64,000 nucleotides of DNA from Streptomyces roseus (lineage in GTDB: Bacteria > Actinomycetota > Actinomycetes > Streptomycetales > Streptomycetaceae). Shown here one piece after another: positions 33,912 to 43,297 of this stretch. A model generated the notes under the pieces. The model was not told the origin of the DNA, did not search any database, and was given only the letters and a program-made list of their open reading frames with translations. The translations under genes were made by a program, and so were the position numbers. The stretch is from the NCBI RefSeq assembly GCF_001044425.1, contig NZ_LFML01000051.1:1-64000 (forward strand), in the 5' to 3' direction. Each line of letters opens with the position of its first letter. Position 1 is the stretch's first letter.

Positions 33912-34622
33912 GTGTTCTACCACTTGCTCAAGCACGTGCTGCTCGGTCCGCTGCTCCGGCTGCTGTTCCGGCCGCGCATCGAGGGACTGGAGAACATCCC
34001 CGAGGAGGGGGCCGCGATCATCGCGGGCAACCACCTGTCGTTCTCCGACCACTTCCTGATGCCCGCCATCCTCAAGCGCCGGATCACCTTCCTCGCGAAG
34101 GCCGAGTACTTCACCGGACCCGGGGTGAAGGGGAAGCTGACCGCGTTCTTCTTCCGCAGCGCCGGGCAGATCCCGGTGGACCGATCCGGCAAGGACGCCG
34201 GAAAGGCGGCGCTGCGCGAGGGGCTCGGAGTACTGGCCAAGGGCGAGCTGCTCGGGATCTACCCGGAGGGCACCCGCTCCCACGACGGGCGGCTCTACAA
34301 GGGCAAGGTGGGCGTGGCCGCGATGGCGCTCGGGGCCGGGGTGCCCGTCGTACCGTGCGCGATGGTCGGGACCTTCGAGATCCAGCCACCCGGGCAGAAG
34401 ATCCCGAACATCCGGCGCGTGACCATCCGCTTCGGCAAGCCGCTGGAATTCTCCCGGTACGACGGGATGGAGGGCGAGCGGGCCGTCCTGCGGGCCGTGA
34501 CCGACGAGATCATGTACGCGATCCTCGGCCTGTCCGGGCAGGAGTACGTCGACCGGTACGCCGCCGAGGTCAAGGCCGAGGAGGAGGAAGCGCGGAAGAA
34601 GGCCCGGCGCAGGACGCGCTGA
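33912..34622 (+). CDS. Lysophospholipid acyltransferase (PlsC-like)
   Basis: This 236-residue protein carries the HX4D motif NHLSFSD (His41 to Asp46) and the glycerolipid-binding motif EGTRSHDGRL, both diagnostic of 1-acyl-glycerol-3-phosphate acyltransferases. An N-terminal hydrophobic segment anchors it to the inner face of the membrane. The start is GTG 33912, with a weak ribosome site. The C terminus is Glu/Lys/Arg-rich. It probably makes phosphatidic acid, but other acyl acceptors are possible. Confidence 0.85.
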   Translation: MFYHLLKHVLLGPLLRLLFRPRIEGLENIPEEGAAIIAGNHLSFSDHFLMPAILKRRITFLAKAEYFTGPGVKGKLTAFFFRSAGQIPVDRSGKDAGKAALREGLGVLAKGELLGIYPEGTRSHDGRLYKGKVGVAAMALGAGVPVVPCAMVGTFEIQPPGQKIPNIRRVTIRFGKPLEFSRYDGMEGERAVLRAVTDEIMYAILGLSGQEYVDRYAAEVKAEEEEARKKARRRTR

Positions 34623-34666
34623 GCCTTCTCCCGCACTGTCCCGGCAGATCCCGGGCCGTGCCGTGC

Positions 34667-34687
34667 TGATGCCTGATGCCTGATGCC
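34667..34687. repeat. Three tandem TGATGCC copies
   Basis: TGATGCC occurs three times head to tail between the convergent acyltransferase and peptidase genes. It is a 21-bp microsatellite with no evident function. Confidence 0.8.
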
Positions 34688-34702
34688 TGCCGTCCCACCG
34701 TC

Positions 34703-36367
34703 CTAGCGGACGGCGGGCAGCTCCTCCAGCGCCGGAAGCGCCGAGGCCGGGGCCTTCTCCAGGGAGCGGGCGGCGGCCGGAGCGGGGGCGACCGGAGTGG
34801 CGTGCGGACCGCACTTCACGTCCTTGGCGTCGACCTTGCCGGTCAGCAGGTAGTCGTCCACCCGGGTGTTGATGCAGGGGTTCACCAGGCTGGTGACACC
34901 GTGCGAGCCGGCGTTCTGCTCGGTGATCAGACGCGAACCGGCCAGCCGGCGGTGCATCTCGACGCCACCCTCGTAGGGCGTGGCGGCGTCACGCTCGGAC
35001 TGGACGATCAGGACCGGCGGCAGGCCGCGCTTGGCGCCGACCTCGATCGGGTTGCTCTGCTTGGACTTCCAGGTCGCGCAGGGCAGGTTCATCCACGCGT
35101 TGGACCAGGTCAGGAACGGGTACTTCTCGTTCAGCTTGGTGTTGTCCCGATCCCACTTGGCCCAGCTGGTCGGCCACTTGGCGTCGGCGCACTCGACCGC
35201 GGTGTAGACGGCGTTGCTGTTCTCGGACGCGGCGTTGCCCTTGGTGTCCGACATGTCCGGGGCGATCGCCTCGATCAGCGGCTTCTCGTCACCGGCGGCC
35301 CAGGCGCTGAACGCCTGCGCGACCGGGACCCACGAGGAGTCGTAGTACGGGGCGCCCTGGAAGAAGCCGATGAGCTCGTTCGGGCCGACGACCCCGCCCA
35401 GCGGGTTGGCCTTGGCCTTGGCGCGCAGCTCCTGCCACTTGGCCTCGACCTTGGCGCGGGTGTCGCCGAGGTGGAAGACGCCGTCGTTCTTGGCGACCCA
35501 GTCCTGCCAGTCGTTCCAGCGCATCTGGAAGGCCACGTCCTGGCCGAGGTTGGCCTCGTACCAGATGTTGTCCGTGTCCGGGTTGACCACGCTGTCGACG
35601 ATCATGCGGCGCACGTGGGTCGGGAACAGCGTCGCGTAGACGCCGCCGAGGTAGGTGCCGTAGGAGACGCCGAGGTAGTTCAGCTTCTTCTCGCCGAGAG
35701 CGGCCCGGATGACGTCCAGGTCGCGCGCGGTGTTCGGCGTGGTCATGTGCGGCAGCATCTCGCCGCTGCGCTCCTTGCAGCCGTCCGCGTACTCGGCGGC
35801 CAGCTTGCGCTGGGCGCGCTTGTCCGCCTCGCTCGACGGGACCGGGTCGGCCTTGGGAGCCTTGACGAACTCCTGCGGGTCGATGCAGGAGATCGGGGCG
35901 GAGTGGCCGACACCGCGCGGGTCGAAGCCCACGAAGTCGTACGCCTTGGCGGTGTTGACCCACAGCGGGCTCTTGGTGGTGATCCGGCGCGGGAAGCGCA
36001 TGCCGGAGCCGCCGGGGCCGCCGGGGTTGTAGACGAGCGCGCCCTGGCGCTCCTCCTTGGTGCCGGTGCTCACGGCACGGTCGACCGCAAGGTCGATCGT
36101 CTTGCCGAACGGCTTGGAGTAGTCGAGCGGGACCTTGACCCAGCCGCACTGGATCGGGGCCGCGAAGCCCCAGTCGGCGGGGCAGTCCTTCCACTCGATA
36201 CCGGTGGCCGCGGCGCGGGCCGCGGCGAGCTGGACGCCCAGCGCCTCCGGCAACCTGCTGTCCTGGCCGGCCGGGGCGGCGGCTGCCGGTGTGGCCAGCA
36301 GCAGGCCCGCGGCCAGTGCTCCGGTGATCAGAGTGGCAGCGCTCCCCAGCGCTGCATTGCGTATCAC
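34703..36367 (-). CDS. Secreted alpha/beta-hydrolase, tripeptidyl aminopeptidase-like (family S33)
   Basis: A GTG start preceded by AGGGGGAA gives a 554-residue protein with a signal peptide (cleavage near PAAAAPAG). It has the S33 hallmarks NPGGPGGSG (oxyanion region), FDPRGVG and the nucleophile elbow GVSYGTY with Ser235. QSERDAATP and the C-terminal NAGSHGV supply the Asp and His. This matches the Streptomyces tripeptidyl aminopeptidase/SlpD-SlpE group, which removes short peptides from exported proteins. The tail beyond about residue 525 is Ala/Pro-rich. A candidate promoter lies at 36444-36472. Confidence 0.88.
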   Translation of the reverse strand: MIRNAALGSAATLITGALAAGLLLATPAAAAPAGQDSRLPEALGVQLAAARAAATGIEWKDCPADWGFAAPIQCGWVKVPLDYSKPFGKTIDLAVDRAVSTGTKEERQGALVYNPGGPGGSGMRFPRRITTKSPLWVNTAKAYDFVGFDPRGVGHSAPISCIDPQEFVKAPKADPVPSSEADKRAQRKLAAEYADGCKERSGEMLPHMTTPNTARDLDVIRAALGEKKLNYLGVSYGTYLGGVYATLFPTHVRRMIVDSVVNPDTDNIWYEANLGQDVAFQMRWNDWQDWVAKNDGVFHLGDTRAKVEAKWQELRAKAKANPLGGVVGPNELIGFFQGAPYYDSSWVPVAQAFSAWAAGDEKPLIEAIAPDMSDTKGNAASENSNAVYTAVECADAKWPTSWAKWDRDNTKLNEKYPFLTWSNAWMNLPCATWKSKQSNPIEVGAKRGLPPVLIVQSERDAATPYEGGVEMHRRLAGSRLITEQNAGSHGVTSLVNPCINTRVDDYLLTGKVDAKDVKCGPHATPVAPAPAAARSLEKAPASALPALEELPAVR

Positions 36368-36443
36368 GTGGTTGTTCCCCCTGCGTCAGACCCGGCCGGA
36401 AGAGGCCGGGTCGGGTCGGTCGGGTGGGTGGGTCGAACAGGGG

Positions 36444-36472
36444 GATCCTTGCGCCTGACCTACACCTGACAA
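36444..36472 (-). promoter_or_regulatory. Candidate promoter of the secreted peptidase gene
   Basis: Reading the minus strand, TTGTCA (36467-36472) and AGGATC (36444-36449) are 17 bp apart. The spacer repeats GTCAGG-type words. The leader would be about 70 nt. Confidence 0.4.
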
Positions 36473-36562
36473 CAGAGCGCGGTCATGTTCTTTGCCAACC
36501 CGATAACCGGAAAGGCGTGTACCGCTGAGCGGAGTCCCATTCCTCCCAGGTTCGCTCAGCTG

Positions 36563-37410
36563 TTACCAGCCATACGTGCGACACGCCGCGTCGAGTACCT
36601 CGCGCAGCCGCAAGGCGTCCGGTGCCAGCGCCGTCACGAGGACCGCGGGACCCGCCAGCGGAGTGACGGCCGCGAACTCCCCGAGCACGGCGGCGGTCGG
36701 CGGCGACGCGGTGAACGCCGGGTCCACGACCAGGAGCTGACCGAGCGTCCGGTGACCCGCCAGCCCCGCCGGGCCGTCCCAGCCGCCGGGCGCCCCCGGC
36801 CCGCAGGCCAGCTCTTGGTCCAGCAGCGGGATCCCGCCCCGGGTCACGGTGAGCCGGCTGCGCAGCAGGCCCGGCTCCTCCCCCGACCGGCCCAGCACCT
36901 GCTCCTCGCGCAGCAGCAGCCGGGCCGTCGGGGCGAGTTCGGCGCGGGTGCGCACCCGCAGGTCACTGCCGCGCACCGAGACCAGCGGCTCCGGCATCCA
37001 CCGCACCGCCGAGTCCTCGGCCAGGGTCAGCCGTACGTCGTACCGCGCGGGCTCGCCACCGCGGCCGGGCAGCGCGAGGGTGGCGGCCGCGGAGGCCAGG
37101 GCGAGCCGGGCCCCGGGCCCGGCGGAGGCCTCCACCGTGAGGTGGTCCCCGCCGAGCGGGGCGCTCATCGCGCCGACCAGCATGACCCCGGCCTCGGCAC
37201 CCGTGCCCCGGGTGCGGCGCAGCGCGAGCGGTCCTTCCCCGGCCAGCAGGGGCAGGGCGGTTGCGCCGCGGCCGTCGGCGACCGCGGCGATCCGGGCGGT
37301 GGCCCGGACCCCGGCCGGCGTCGTGGCGGGCTCGGGCGGGGCCGGCGGGACCGGGCCGGGCGGAGCCGGGGTCCGCAGGGCGACGGGAGGCGCGCCGGCC
37401 ACCGTAAGGC

Positions 37411-37414
<4 letters not shown>
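36563..37414 (-). CDS. ureD: Urease accessory protein UreD
   Basis: UreD (UreH) binds apo-urease and, with UreF and UreG, guides nickel into the active site. The 283-residue protein has a family-typical beta-rich pattern ([37 protein letters not shown]). Its GTG start overlaps the ureG stop as GTGA, giving translational coupling. It is the last gene of the urease operon. The N terminus is unusually rich in Pro/Ala compared with shorter homologs. Confidence 0.88.
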
Positions 37415-38097
<683 letters not shown>

Positions 38098-38146
38098 GGG
38101 GGTCTCCGGTCGTGGAGGTGGTCGTAAAGGGTGGGGGAAGGACCGG

Positions 38147-38821
38147 TCAGGAGGCGAACAGCCGTACCGGCCAGTCGGCATGGGCCTGCGCCGCGATGTC
38201 GAGCAGCGGTGAGGAGGCCGCGGGCAGGGCGTCCGGGCCTTCCCGGCGGGCCCGGTCCGCGGCCCGCGCGGCCCGCGCGGAGACGGAGTCGAGTTCGGGG
38301 GCGAGGCGGGCCAGGACCCCGCTCGCCTGGAAGGGGTCCAGGCCGAGGAGGCGTACCGTCGCCGTCGCCGGTCCGCTCACGCTCTCGTACGCCGCGACGT
38401 GCGCGGCGTCCAGGGGCCCGAGCCCGGCCGCCCGGGCGGTCAGCCCGAGCACCACCGGCTGGTGGGCGCCCCGCGGAAAGGCCGCGGCGAGCGCGTCGAG
38501 TTCGGCGGTGGGCCAGGTGGCCCGGGCGGCGCGCAGCAGCTGGCGGCCCAGCCGCCGGGCCGCGGTGCGCAGCGCCGGCGAGGGCGTACGGGCGTCGGCC
38601 GCGGCGTCGAGGACCGCCGGGTCGAGGCCGAGGGCTGCGGCGGCGGCGAGTGCCGCGGCGGTGAGGCCGGCGGTGTGGAGCCGGCCGCGGCAGAACTCCT
38701 CCAGGGTGGCGGCGTCGTGGATGCGGCCGGCCTTGCAGGCGGCCTCGGCCCCGCCGGAGTGGGCGTGTCCCCCGGCGGGGAACCGTCCGTCGGCGAGGAC
38801 GAGCAGGGCGGCGAGGCTCAT
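38147..38821 (-). CDS. ureF: Urease accessory protein UreF
   Basis: UreF acts with UreD and UreG in the urease activation complex. The 224-residue, mostly helical product starts [24 protein letters not shown], the conserved UreF N terminus, and ends with the [17 protein letters not shown]-type tail. It lies 30 bp after ureC and 49 bp before ureG, consistent with one transcript. The sequence is very Ala/Arg-rich, as expected for this genome. Confidence 0.9.
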   Translation of the reverse strand: MSLAALLVLADGRFPAGGHAHSGGAEAACKAGRIHDAATLEEFCRGRLHTAGLTAAALAAAAALGLDPAVLDAAADARTPSPALRTAARRLGRQLLRAARATWPTAELDALAAAFPRGAHQPVVLGLTARAAGLGPLDAAHVAAYESVSGPATATVRLLGLDPFQASGVLARLAPELDSVSARAARAADRARREGPDALPAASSPLLDIAAQAHADWPVRLFAS

Positions 38822-38851
38822 GGGGCGGCGCCCGTCGGTTGCGGTCCCATG

Positions 38852-40573
38852 TCAGAAGAGGAAGTATCTCTGAGCCATGGGCAGTTCCGCGGCCGGCGCG
38901 GGCTCCACCACCTCGCCGTCGATGGTGACGGTGAAGGTGTCGGCGTCGACCTCGACCCGCGGCATCGCCTCGTTGTTGCGCATGTCCGTCTTGGCCACCT
39001 TGCGGGTGCTCTCGATGGCGACGAACTGCTTCCCGAGTCCGAGCCGTTCGGGCAGCGCGTCGTCGAGGGCGGCCTGCGCGGTGAAGTTGAGCGAGTTCAG
39101 CCCGGGGGCCCGGCCGTGGCTGCCGAACATCGGGCGGGGCAGTACCGGCTGCGGGGTCGGGATGGAGGCGTTGGCGTCGCCCATCTGCGCGTAGGCGATC
39201 TGGCCGCCCTTGATGACCAGTTCGGGCTTGACCCCGAAGAAGGCGGGCGTCCAGAGCACGAGGTCGGCGAGCTTGCCGGTCTCCACGGAGCCGATCTCCC
39301 GCGCGAGTCCCTGGGCCACGGCGGGGTTGATCGTGTACTTGGCGACGTAGCGGCGGGCGCGGTGGTTGTCGGCCGGTCCGTCGCCGGGCAGGAAGCCGCG
39401 CCGCTTCTTCATCACGTGGGCGGTCTGCCAGGTGCGCATCACGACCTCGCCGACACGGCCCATGGCCTGGGAGTCGGAGGAGATGATGGAGATCGCGCCG
39501 AGGTCGTGCAGGACGTCCTCGGCGGCGATGGTCGAGGGCCGGATCCGGGACTCGGCGAAGGCCAGGTCCTCGGGGACGGCCGGGTTGAGGTGGTGGCAGA
39601 CCATCAGCATGTCGAGGTGTTCCTCGATGGTGTTGACGGTGTGCGGCCGGGTCGGGTTGGTGGAACTGGGCAGGATGTTCGGCTCGGAGACCACGGTGAT
39701 GATGTCGGGCGCGTGCCCGCCGCCCGCGCCCTCGGTGTGGTACGAGTGGATCGTCCGCCCGGCGATGGCGGCGAGGGTGTCGCCGACGAATCCGGCCTCG
39801 TTGAGGGTGTCGGTGTGGATGGCCACCTGGGCGCCGGTCTCGTCGCAGACGCCGAGGCAGGCGTCGATGACGGCGGGGGTGGCCCCCCAGTCCTCGTGGA
39901 TCTTGAACCCGAGGGCGCCGCCGCGCAGCTGCGAGTGCATGGCCTCGCGGGACATGGTGTTGCCCTTGCCCAGCAGACCGATGTTGACGGGGTAGGCCTC
40001 CAGGGCCGCGAACATCCGGGCGAGGTGCCAGGGTCCGGGGGTGACGGTGGTGGCCTTGCTGCCCTCGGCGGGGCCGGTGCCGCCGCCGACGAGGGTGGTG
40101 ATGCCGGAGGCGAGGGCCTCGTCGATGACGGTCGGCGAGATGAAGTGGACGTGGGCGTCGATGGCACCCGCCGTGACGATCTTCCCGTTGCCCGAGATGA
40201 TCTCGGTCTCGGGGCCGATCACGAGCGCGGGATCCACCCCGTCCATGGTGTCGGGGTTGCCGGCCTTGCCGATGCCGCAGATGCGGCCGTCGCGGATGCC
40301 GACGTCGGCCTTGACGATGCCCCAGTGGTCGAGGACGACGACCCCGGTGATCACGGTGTCGGGGGCGCCCTCGGCGCGCGTGGTGCGGGCCTGGCCCATC
40401 GACTCGCGGATCACCTTCCCGCCGCCGAACACGGCCTCGTCGCCGGAGCGTCCGGGTCCGCCGCTGAGGTCCTGCTCGATCTCGACGAAGAGGTCGGTGT
40501 CGGCGAGCCGGACGCGGTCGCCCGCGGTCGGCCCGAAGAGGTCGGCGTACGCGCGCCGGTCGAGCTCAGCCAT
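38852..40573 (-). CDS. ureC: Urease subunit alpha
   Basis: This is the catalytic nickel subunit that hydrolyses urea to ammonia and carbamate. The 573-residue protein has the metal motif HVH (His141 and His143), the carbamylated lysine at Lys224 in [33 protein letters not shown] and the flap motif MVCHHLN. The start overlaps the ureB stop by 8 bp. No active-site residue looks altered, so the enzyme should be functional once activated by UreDFG. Confidence 0.97.
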   Translation of the reverse strand: MAELDRRAYADLFGPTAGDRVRLADTDLFVEIEQDLSGGPGRSGDEAVFGGGKVIRESMGQARTTRAEGAPDTVITGVVVLDHWGIVKADVGIRDGRICGIGKAGNPDTMDGVDPALVIGPETEIISGNGKIVTAGAIDAHVHFISPTVIDEALASGITTLVGGGTGPAEGSKATTVTPGPWHLARMFAALEAYPVNIGLLGKGNTMSREAMHSQLRGGALGFKIHEDWGATPAVIDACLGVCDETGAQVAIHTDTLNEAGFVGDTLAAIAGRTIHSYHTEGAGGGHAPDIITVVSEPNILPSSTNPTRPHTVNTIEEHLDMLMVCHHLNPAVPEDLAFAESRIRPSTIAAEDVLHDLGAISIISSDSQAMGRVGEVVMRTWQTAHVMKKRRGFLPGDGPADNHRARRYVAKYTINPAVAQGLAREIGSVETGKLADLVLWTPAFFGVKPELVIKGGQIAYAQMGDANASIPTPQPVLPRPMFGSHGRAPGLNSLNFTAQAALDDALPERLGLGKQFVAIESTRKVAKTDMRNNEAMPRVEVDADTFTVTIDGEVVEPAPAAELPMAQRYFLF

Positions 40574-40877
40574 CGAGCGGCCCCCCGGTCTCCCCGCGCA
40601 GGCCCGGTACGGTGCGCAGCCCGCCGATCGGTACGAGTTCCACCGCGACCGGGATGCCCGGCTCGAAGCGCACGGCGGTGCCGGCGGCGATGTTGAGCCG
40701 CAGCCCGCGGGCGGCCCCGCGGTCGAAGTCGAGGCCGGGGTTGGCCTCGGCGAAGTGGTAGTGGGAGCCGACCTGGACGGGCCGGTCGGCGGCGTTGAGC
40801 ACGGTGAGGCGGGTGACGGGCCGGCCCTCGTTGAGGCGTACCGGGTCGTTCCCGTGGACGATTTCGCCGGGGATCAT
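40566..40877 (-). CDS. ureB: Urease subunit beta
   Basis: This 103-residue structural subunit begins [11 protein letters not shown] and contains [16 protein letters not shown], the family signature. It assembles with UreA and UreC into the urease oligomer. It lies 14 bp after ureA and overlaps ureC, so the three structural genes are co-expressed. Confidence 0.96.
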   Translation of the reverse strand: MIPGEIVHGNDPVRLNEGRPVTRLTVLNAADRPVQVGSHYHFAEANPGLDFDRGAARGLRLNIAAGTAVRFEPGIPVAVELVPIGGLRTVPGLRGETGGPLDG

Positions 40878-40891
40878 GCGGGTTCTCCCCT

Positions 40892-41194
40892 TCAGACGAT
40901 CGGGTCGTGGACGGTGACGAGCTTGGTCCCGTCCGGGAAGGTCGCCTCGACCTGGACGTCGTGGATCATCTCGGGGATCCCCTCCATCACGTCGGCGCGC
41001 CCGAGCACGGTGCGTCCCGAGGCCATGAGCTCGGCCACGGTCCGCCCGTCGCGGGCCCCTTCGAGGATGTGCGAGGTGATCAGGGCGACCGCCTCCGGGT
41101 GGTTGAGGAGGACGCCGCGCGCCTTGCGCTTCTCGGCCACGTCCGCGGCCACGTGGATGAGCAGTCGTTCCTGCTCATGCGGTGTCAGTTGCAC
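40892..41194 (-). CDS. ureA: Urease subunit gamma
   Basis: The 100-residue protein starts at GTG 41194 ([20 protein letters not shown]), the usual gamma-subunit start; the frame extends four codons upstream to 41206, but standard length favours 41194. GGTGA lies 6 bp before it. [16 protein letters not shown] and [17 protein letters not shown] are family signatures. It is the first gene of ureABCFGD. A GlnR-like box about 205 bp upstream suggests nitrogen control. Confidence 0.95.
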   Translation of the reverse strand: MQLTPHEQERLLIHVAADVAEKRKARGVLLNHPEAVALITSHILEGARDGRTVAELMASGRTVLGRADVMEGIPEMIHDVQVEATFPDGTKLVTVHDPIV

Positions 41195-41514
41195 TCGTAT
41201 CACCAAGTTTCCGGGACCAGATCAGCGTCGCGCCGGGCCGACCATAACCGCCTTCAACACTTTGTTGACCTGCGGATATCCGAGCCAAGCGTCTCTTGTC
41301 CCAATGCAGGGGAAGGCTTTCCGTCCCGACCACCCTCACTTTGCCGAAGGATGGGTGATCTTTGACGGAACGTCATGCCCGCCACGCTAGGTGCCGCGCT
41401 TTTCCGCCGCGTTAACCCACGTTTCGGGGAAGCACCCGGTTCAACTCCCACGCCGCCCAGGCACGGATCCGTATACGGACACCTGAGGTGATGCGTGCTC
41501 GCGGACGCCGTCGC
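41195..41514. other. Intergenic region of 320 bp upstream of ureA
   Basis: This is the longest gene-free stretch in the window. It holds the perfect inverted repeat TCAAC-N5-GTTGA (41254-41268) and a GlnR-like double box (41400-41436). It must contain the ureA promoter. No small coding region is convincing. Confidence 0.6.
41400..41436 (-). promoter_or_regulatory. GlnR-like double box upstream of ureA
   Basis: On the minus strand the order is GGTGC-N6-GAAAC-N5-TTAAC-N6-GAAAA. It resembles the actinobacterial GlnR pattern gTnAC-N6-GaAAC repeated twice; the GAAAC unit is exact, the others are partial, and one spacer is 5 instead of 6. GlnR is a known nitrogen regulator of urease genes in Streptomyces. 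Position is about 205 bp before ureA. Confidence 0.4.
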
Positions 41515-41964
41515 TCAGCAGCCCGAGACGCTCTTCGCCGGTGCTCCGACGGGCCAGGGGAGGGCGATCCAGACGGTCTTGCCGCCGGCCTCGGTGGGGT
41601 TGACCGAGAGCCGGCCGCCCGCTTCGGCGGTGAGCCAGCGGATGATGACCATCCCCCGGCCGTTGTCCTGCTGGACGGCGGCCGGCAGGCGCCGGGGCCA
41701 GCGCGGGTGGCTGTCGGTCACCCCGACGCGCAGCCACTCCCCGCGCTCCAGGCGGACGTCGACGGTGAAGACGGGCGACTGGCCGAAGGTGTGCTGGACG
41801 GCGTTGGTGGCGAGCTCCGAGACGATCAGCCGTACGCTGTCGGCGGTGTCGGCCCCGTCGGGCAGTCCCCATTCGCCGAGCACCTCCGCGACGAAGCGAC
41901 GGGCGGTGGCGACCGAGGCGGGATCGCTCGGCAGAGTGACGGATGCTTCCTGGTGGTCTGCCAT
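41515..41964 (-). CDS. ATP-binding anti-sigma/regulatory kinase-like protein (HATPase_c_2)
   Basis: This 149-residue single-domain protein belongs to the RsbW/SpoIIAB-like GHKL group. It has the N-box ELATNAVQHTF, the G1 motif VTDSHPRWP, in which the glycines are partly replaced, and the GRGMVIIRWLT G2 motif. Such proteins are abundant in streptomycetes beside WhiJ-like regulators. It is divergent from the HTH gene across 196 bp. Its partner may be a sigma factor or the neighbouring regulator; no anti-anti-sigma gene is present. Confidence 0.82.
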   Translation of the reverse strand: MADHQEASVTLPSDPASVATARRFVAEVLGEWGLPDGADTADSVRLIVSELATNAVQHTFGQSPVFTVDVRLERGEWLRVGVTDSHPRWPRRLPAAVQQDNGRGMVIIRWLTAEAGGRLSVNPTEAGGKTVWIALPWPVGAPAKSVSGC

Positions 41965-42059
41965 GGCGACGGTCCCTTTCCCACCGGGGCGAACCGCCCC
42001 GGATCTGTGCTGGACGCCAGAGTGCCACCCATCGTCCCGTCGGCGGGGCCGTTCCCCCA

Positions 42060-42075
42060 AGATATGCATATATCT
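42060..42075. promoter_or_regulatory. AT-rich palindrome in the ATPase/HTH divergent promoter
   Basis: ATATGCATAT (42062-42071) is a perfect 10-bp palindrome inside AGATATGCATATATCT. It stands out in a genome this rich in G/C. It lies about 96 bp before each divergent start, so it could be the operator of the HTH protein or hold -10 elements. Confidence 0.45.
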
Positions 42076-42160
42076 GTCGCTCAATGCGGTGAACTCTGCT
42101 ACGGAAGAGCGTATTTGGACGGCAGACTGGTGCGAGCTGTGCCGGTGGAAGGAGGCGGGT

Positions 42161-43048
42161 ATGCAGCACGGTCCCGCGGTGCGCCGGCGCAAGCTCGGCG
42201 AGGAACTGCGCGCCCTGCGCGACCGGACCGGACTCACCAGTGGTGAGGCCGCCCGGATCGCGGGATGGCACCAGTCGAAAATCAGCCGCATCGAAACCGG
42301 GCGCAGTGGCGTGAAACCGGAGGACATCCGCCTCCTCCTGGACGTGTACGCGAAGGTGGTCAGCCCCGAGCAGAGGGCCCTGCTGGAGGCCCTGTCGGCC
42401 TCGGCGGCGGGACCCGGGCCGGGCGGCGGCGAGGCCGGGCGCGGCCGCCAGTGGTGGCACGACTACCGGGGTCTCCTGCCCCAGGAGTACCGGGACTTCA
42501 TCAGCCTGGAGGCGAGCGCCCGGGCGGCCCGTACGGTCGAACTCTCGGTGGTGCCGGGCCTGTTGCAGACCCCGGAGTACGCGCGGGCGGTGACCCGGGC
42601 CGCACTGGGCGGGCTGCCGGAACCCAAGGTGGACGCGCTGGTGGACGTGCGGCTGGCCCGGCAGTCGGTGCTGCGGGCGACTCCGCCGCTGGAGCTGAGC
42701 GCGGTACTGGACGAGGCGGTGCTGCGGCGGCAGATCGGCGGACCCGGGGTGATGGCGGCGCAACTGCGGCATCTGGTGCAGGTGGCCCGATTGCCTCAAG
42801 TGCGCTTGCAGGTACTGCCGTTCAGCGTGGGGGGTCATCTCGGCCTCACAGGACCGTTCGTAATTTTCTCATTTCCGAACATCGCCGATCTGGATGTGGT
42901 GGTACTCGACCATTTGACGAGTAGCCTCTACCTGGAGCGGAAGGAAGACCTAGAGGCGTACAGCGCCGCATTCCGCACCATCCAGGCGCACGCCCTACCG
43001 CCCCAGGACTCGTCGGATCTCATCAGCTCACTCGCTGACGACGCGTAA
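42161..43048 (+). CDS. XRE-family HTH regulator with DUF5753 domain (WhiJ/AbaA-like)
   Basis: GGAAGGAGG lies just before the ATG. The 295-residue protein has an N-terminal helix-turn-helix (LGEELRALRDRTGLTSGEAARIAGWHQSKISRIETGRS, shown here by its key parts around residues 10-48). A DUF5753 effector domain follows, with FISLEASARAARTVELSVVPGLLQTPEYARA around residues 115-145. It precedes a DUF397 gene by 12 bp and is divergent from an anti-sigma-like ATPase gene. This is the WhiJ-type cassette found many times in Streptomyces genomes, where some members affect development or antibiotic production. Confidence 0.88.
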   Translation: MQHGPAVRRRKLGEELRALRDRTGLTSGEAARIAGWHQSKISRIETGRSGVKPEDIRLLLDVYAKVVSPEQRALLEALSASAAGPGPGGGEAGRGRQWWHDYRGLLPQEYRDFISLEASARAARTVELSVVPGLLQTPEYARAVTRAALGGLPEPKVDALVDVRLARQSVLRATPPLELSAVLDEAVLRRQIGGPGVMAAQLRHLVQVARLPQVRLQVLPFSVGGHLGLTGPFVIFSFPNIADLDVVVLDHLTSSLYLERKEDLEAYSAAFRTIQAHALPPQDSSDLISSLADDA

Positions 43049-43060
43049 GGAGGCACCCCC

Positions 43061-43297
43061 GTGTCCGCAACCCCCCTTTCCACCAGCGGACTTCTGATCA
43101 GCGCGCGGTGGCGGCGGAGCAGCCGCAGCACCGGAATGAACAACTGCGTGGAAACCGCCGCGCTCGGTGGCGGCGGCCTGCTGGCCGTCCGCGACTCGAA
43201 GCGGACGGACGGCCCGGCCGTGCTCTTCACCGGGCCGGCCTGGGACGGCTTCCTCGCAGCCGTACGGGCCGACGCGGACTTCGCGGACGCCCCTTAG
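43061..43297 (+). CDS. DUF397 domain-containing small protein
   Basis: A strong ribosome site (AGGAGG) precedes the GTG start. The 78-residue product has WRRSSRSTGMNNCVETA, the first half of DUF397, and LLAVRDSKRTDGPAVLFTGPAWDGFLAAVR, described here as the second half with its RDSK core. DUF397 proteins are encoded next to WhiJ-like HTH proteins and are proposed to modulate them. Its TAG overlaps the TAA of the convergent bioF gene. Confidence 0.88.
   Translation: MSATPLSTSGLLISARWRRSSRSTGMNNCVETAALGGGGLLAVRDSKRTDGPAVLFTGPAWDGFLAAVRADADFADAP

Noticed and set aside
38399-40696. Plus-strand open frame of 765 codons over ureC
   Set aside because: It is antisense to a complete, well-conserved ureC gene.
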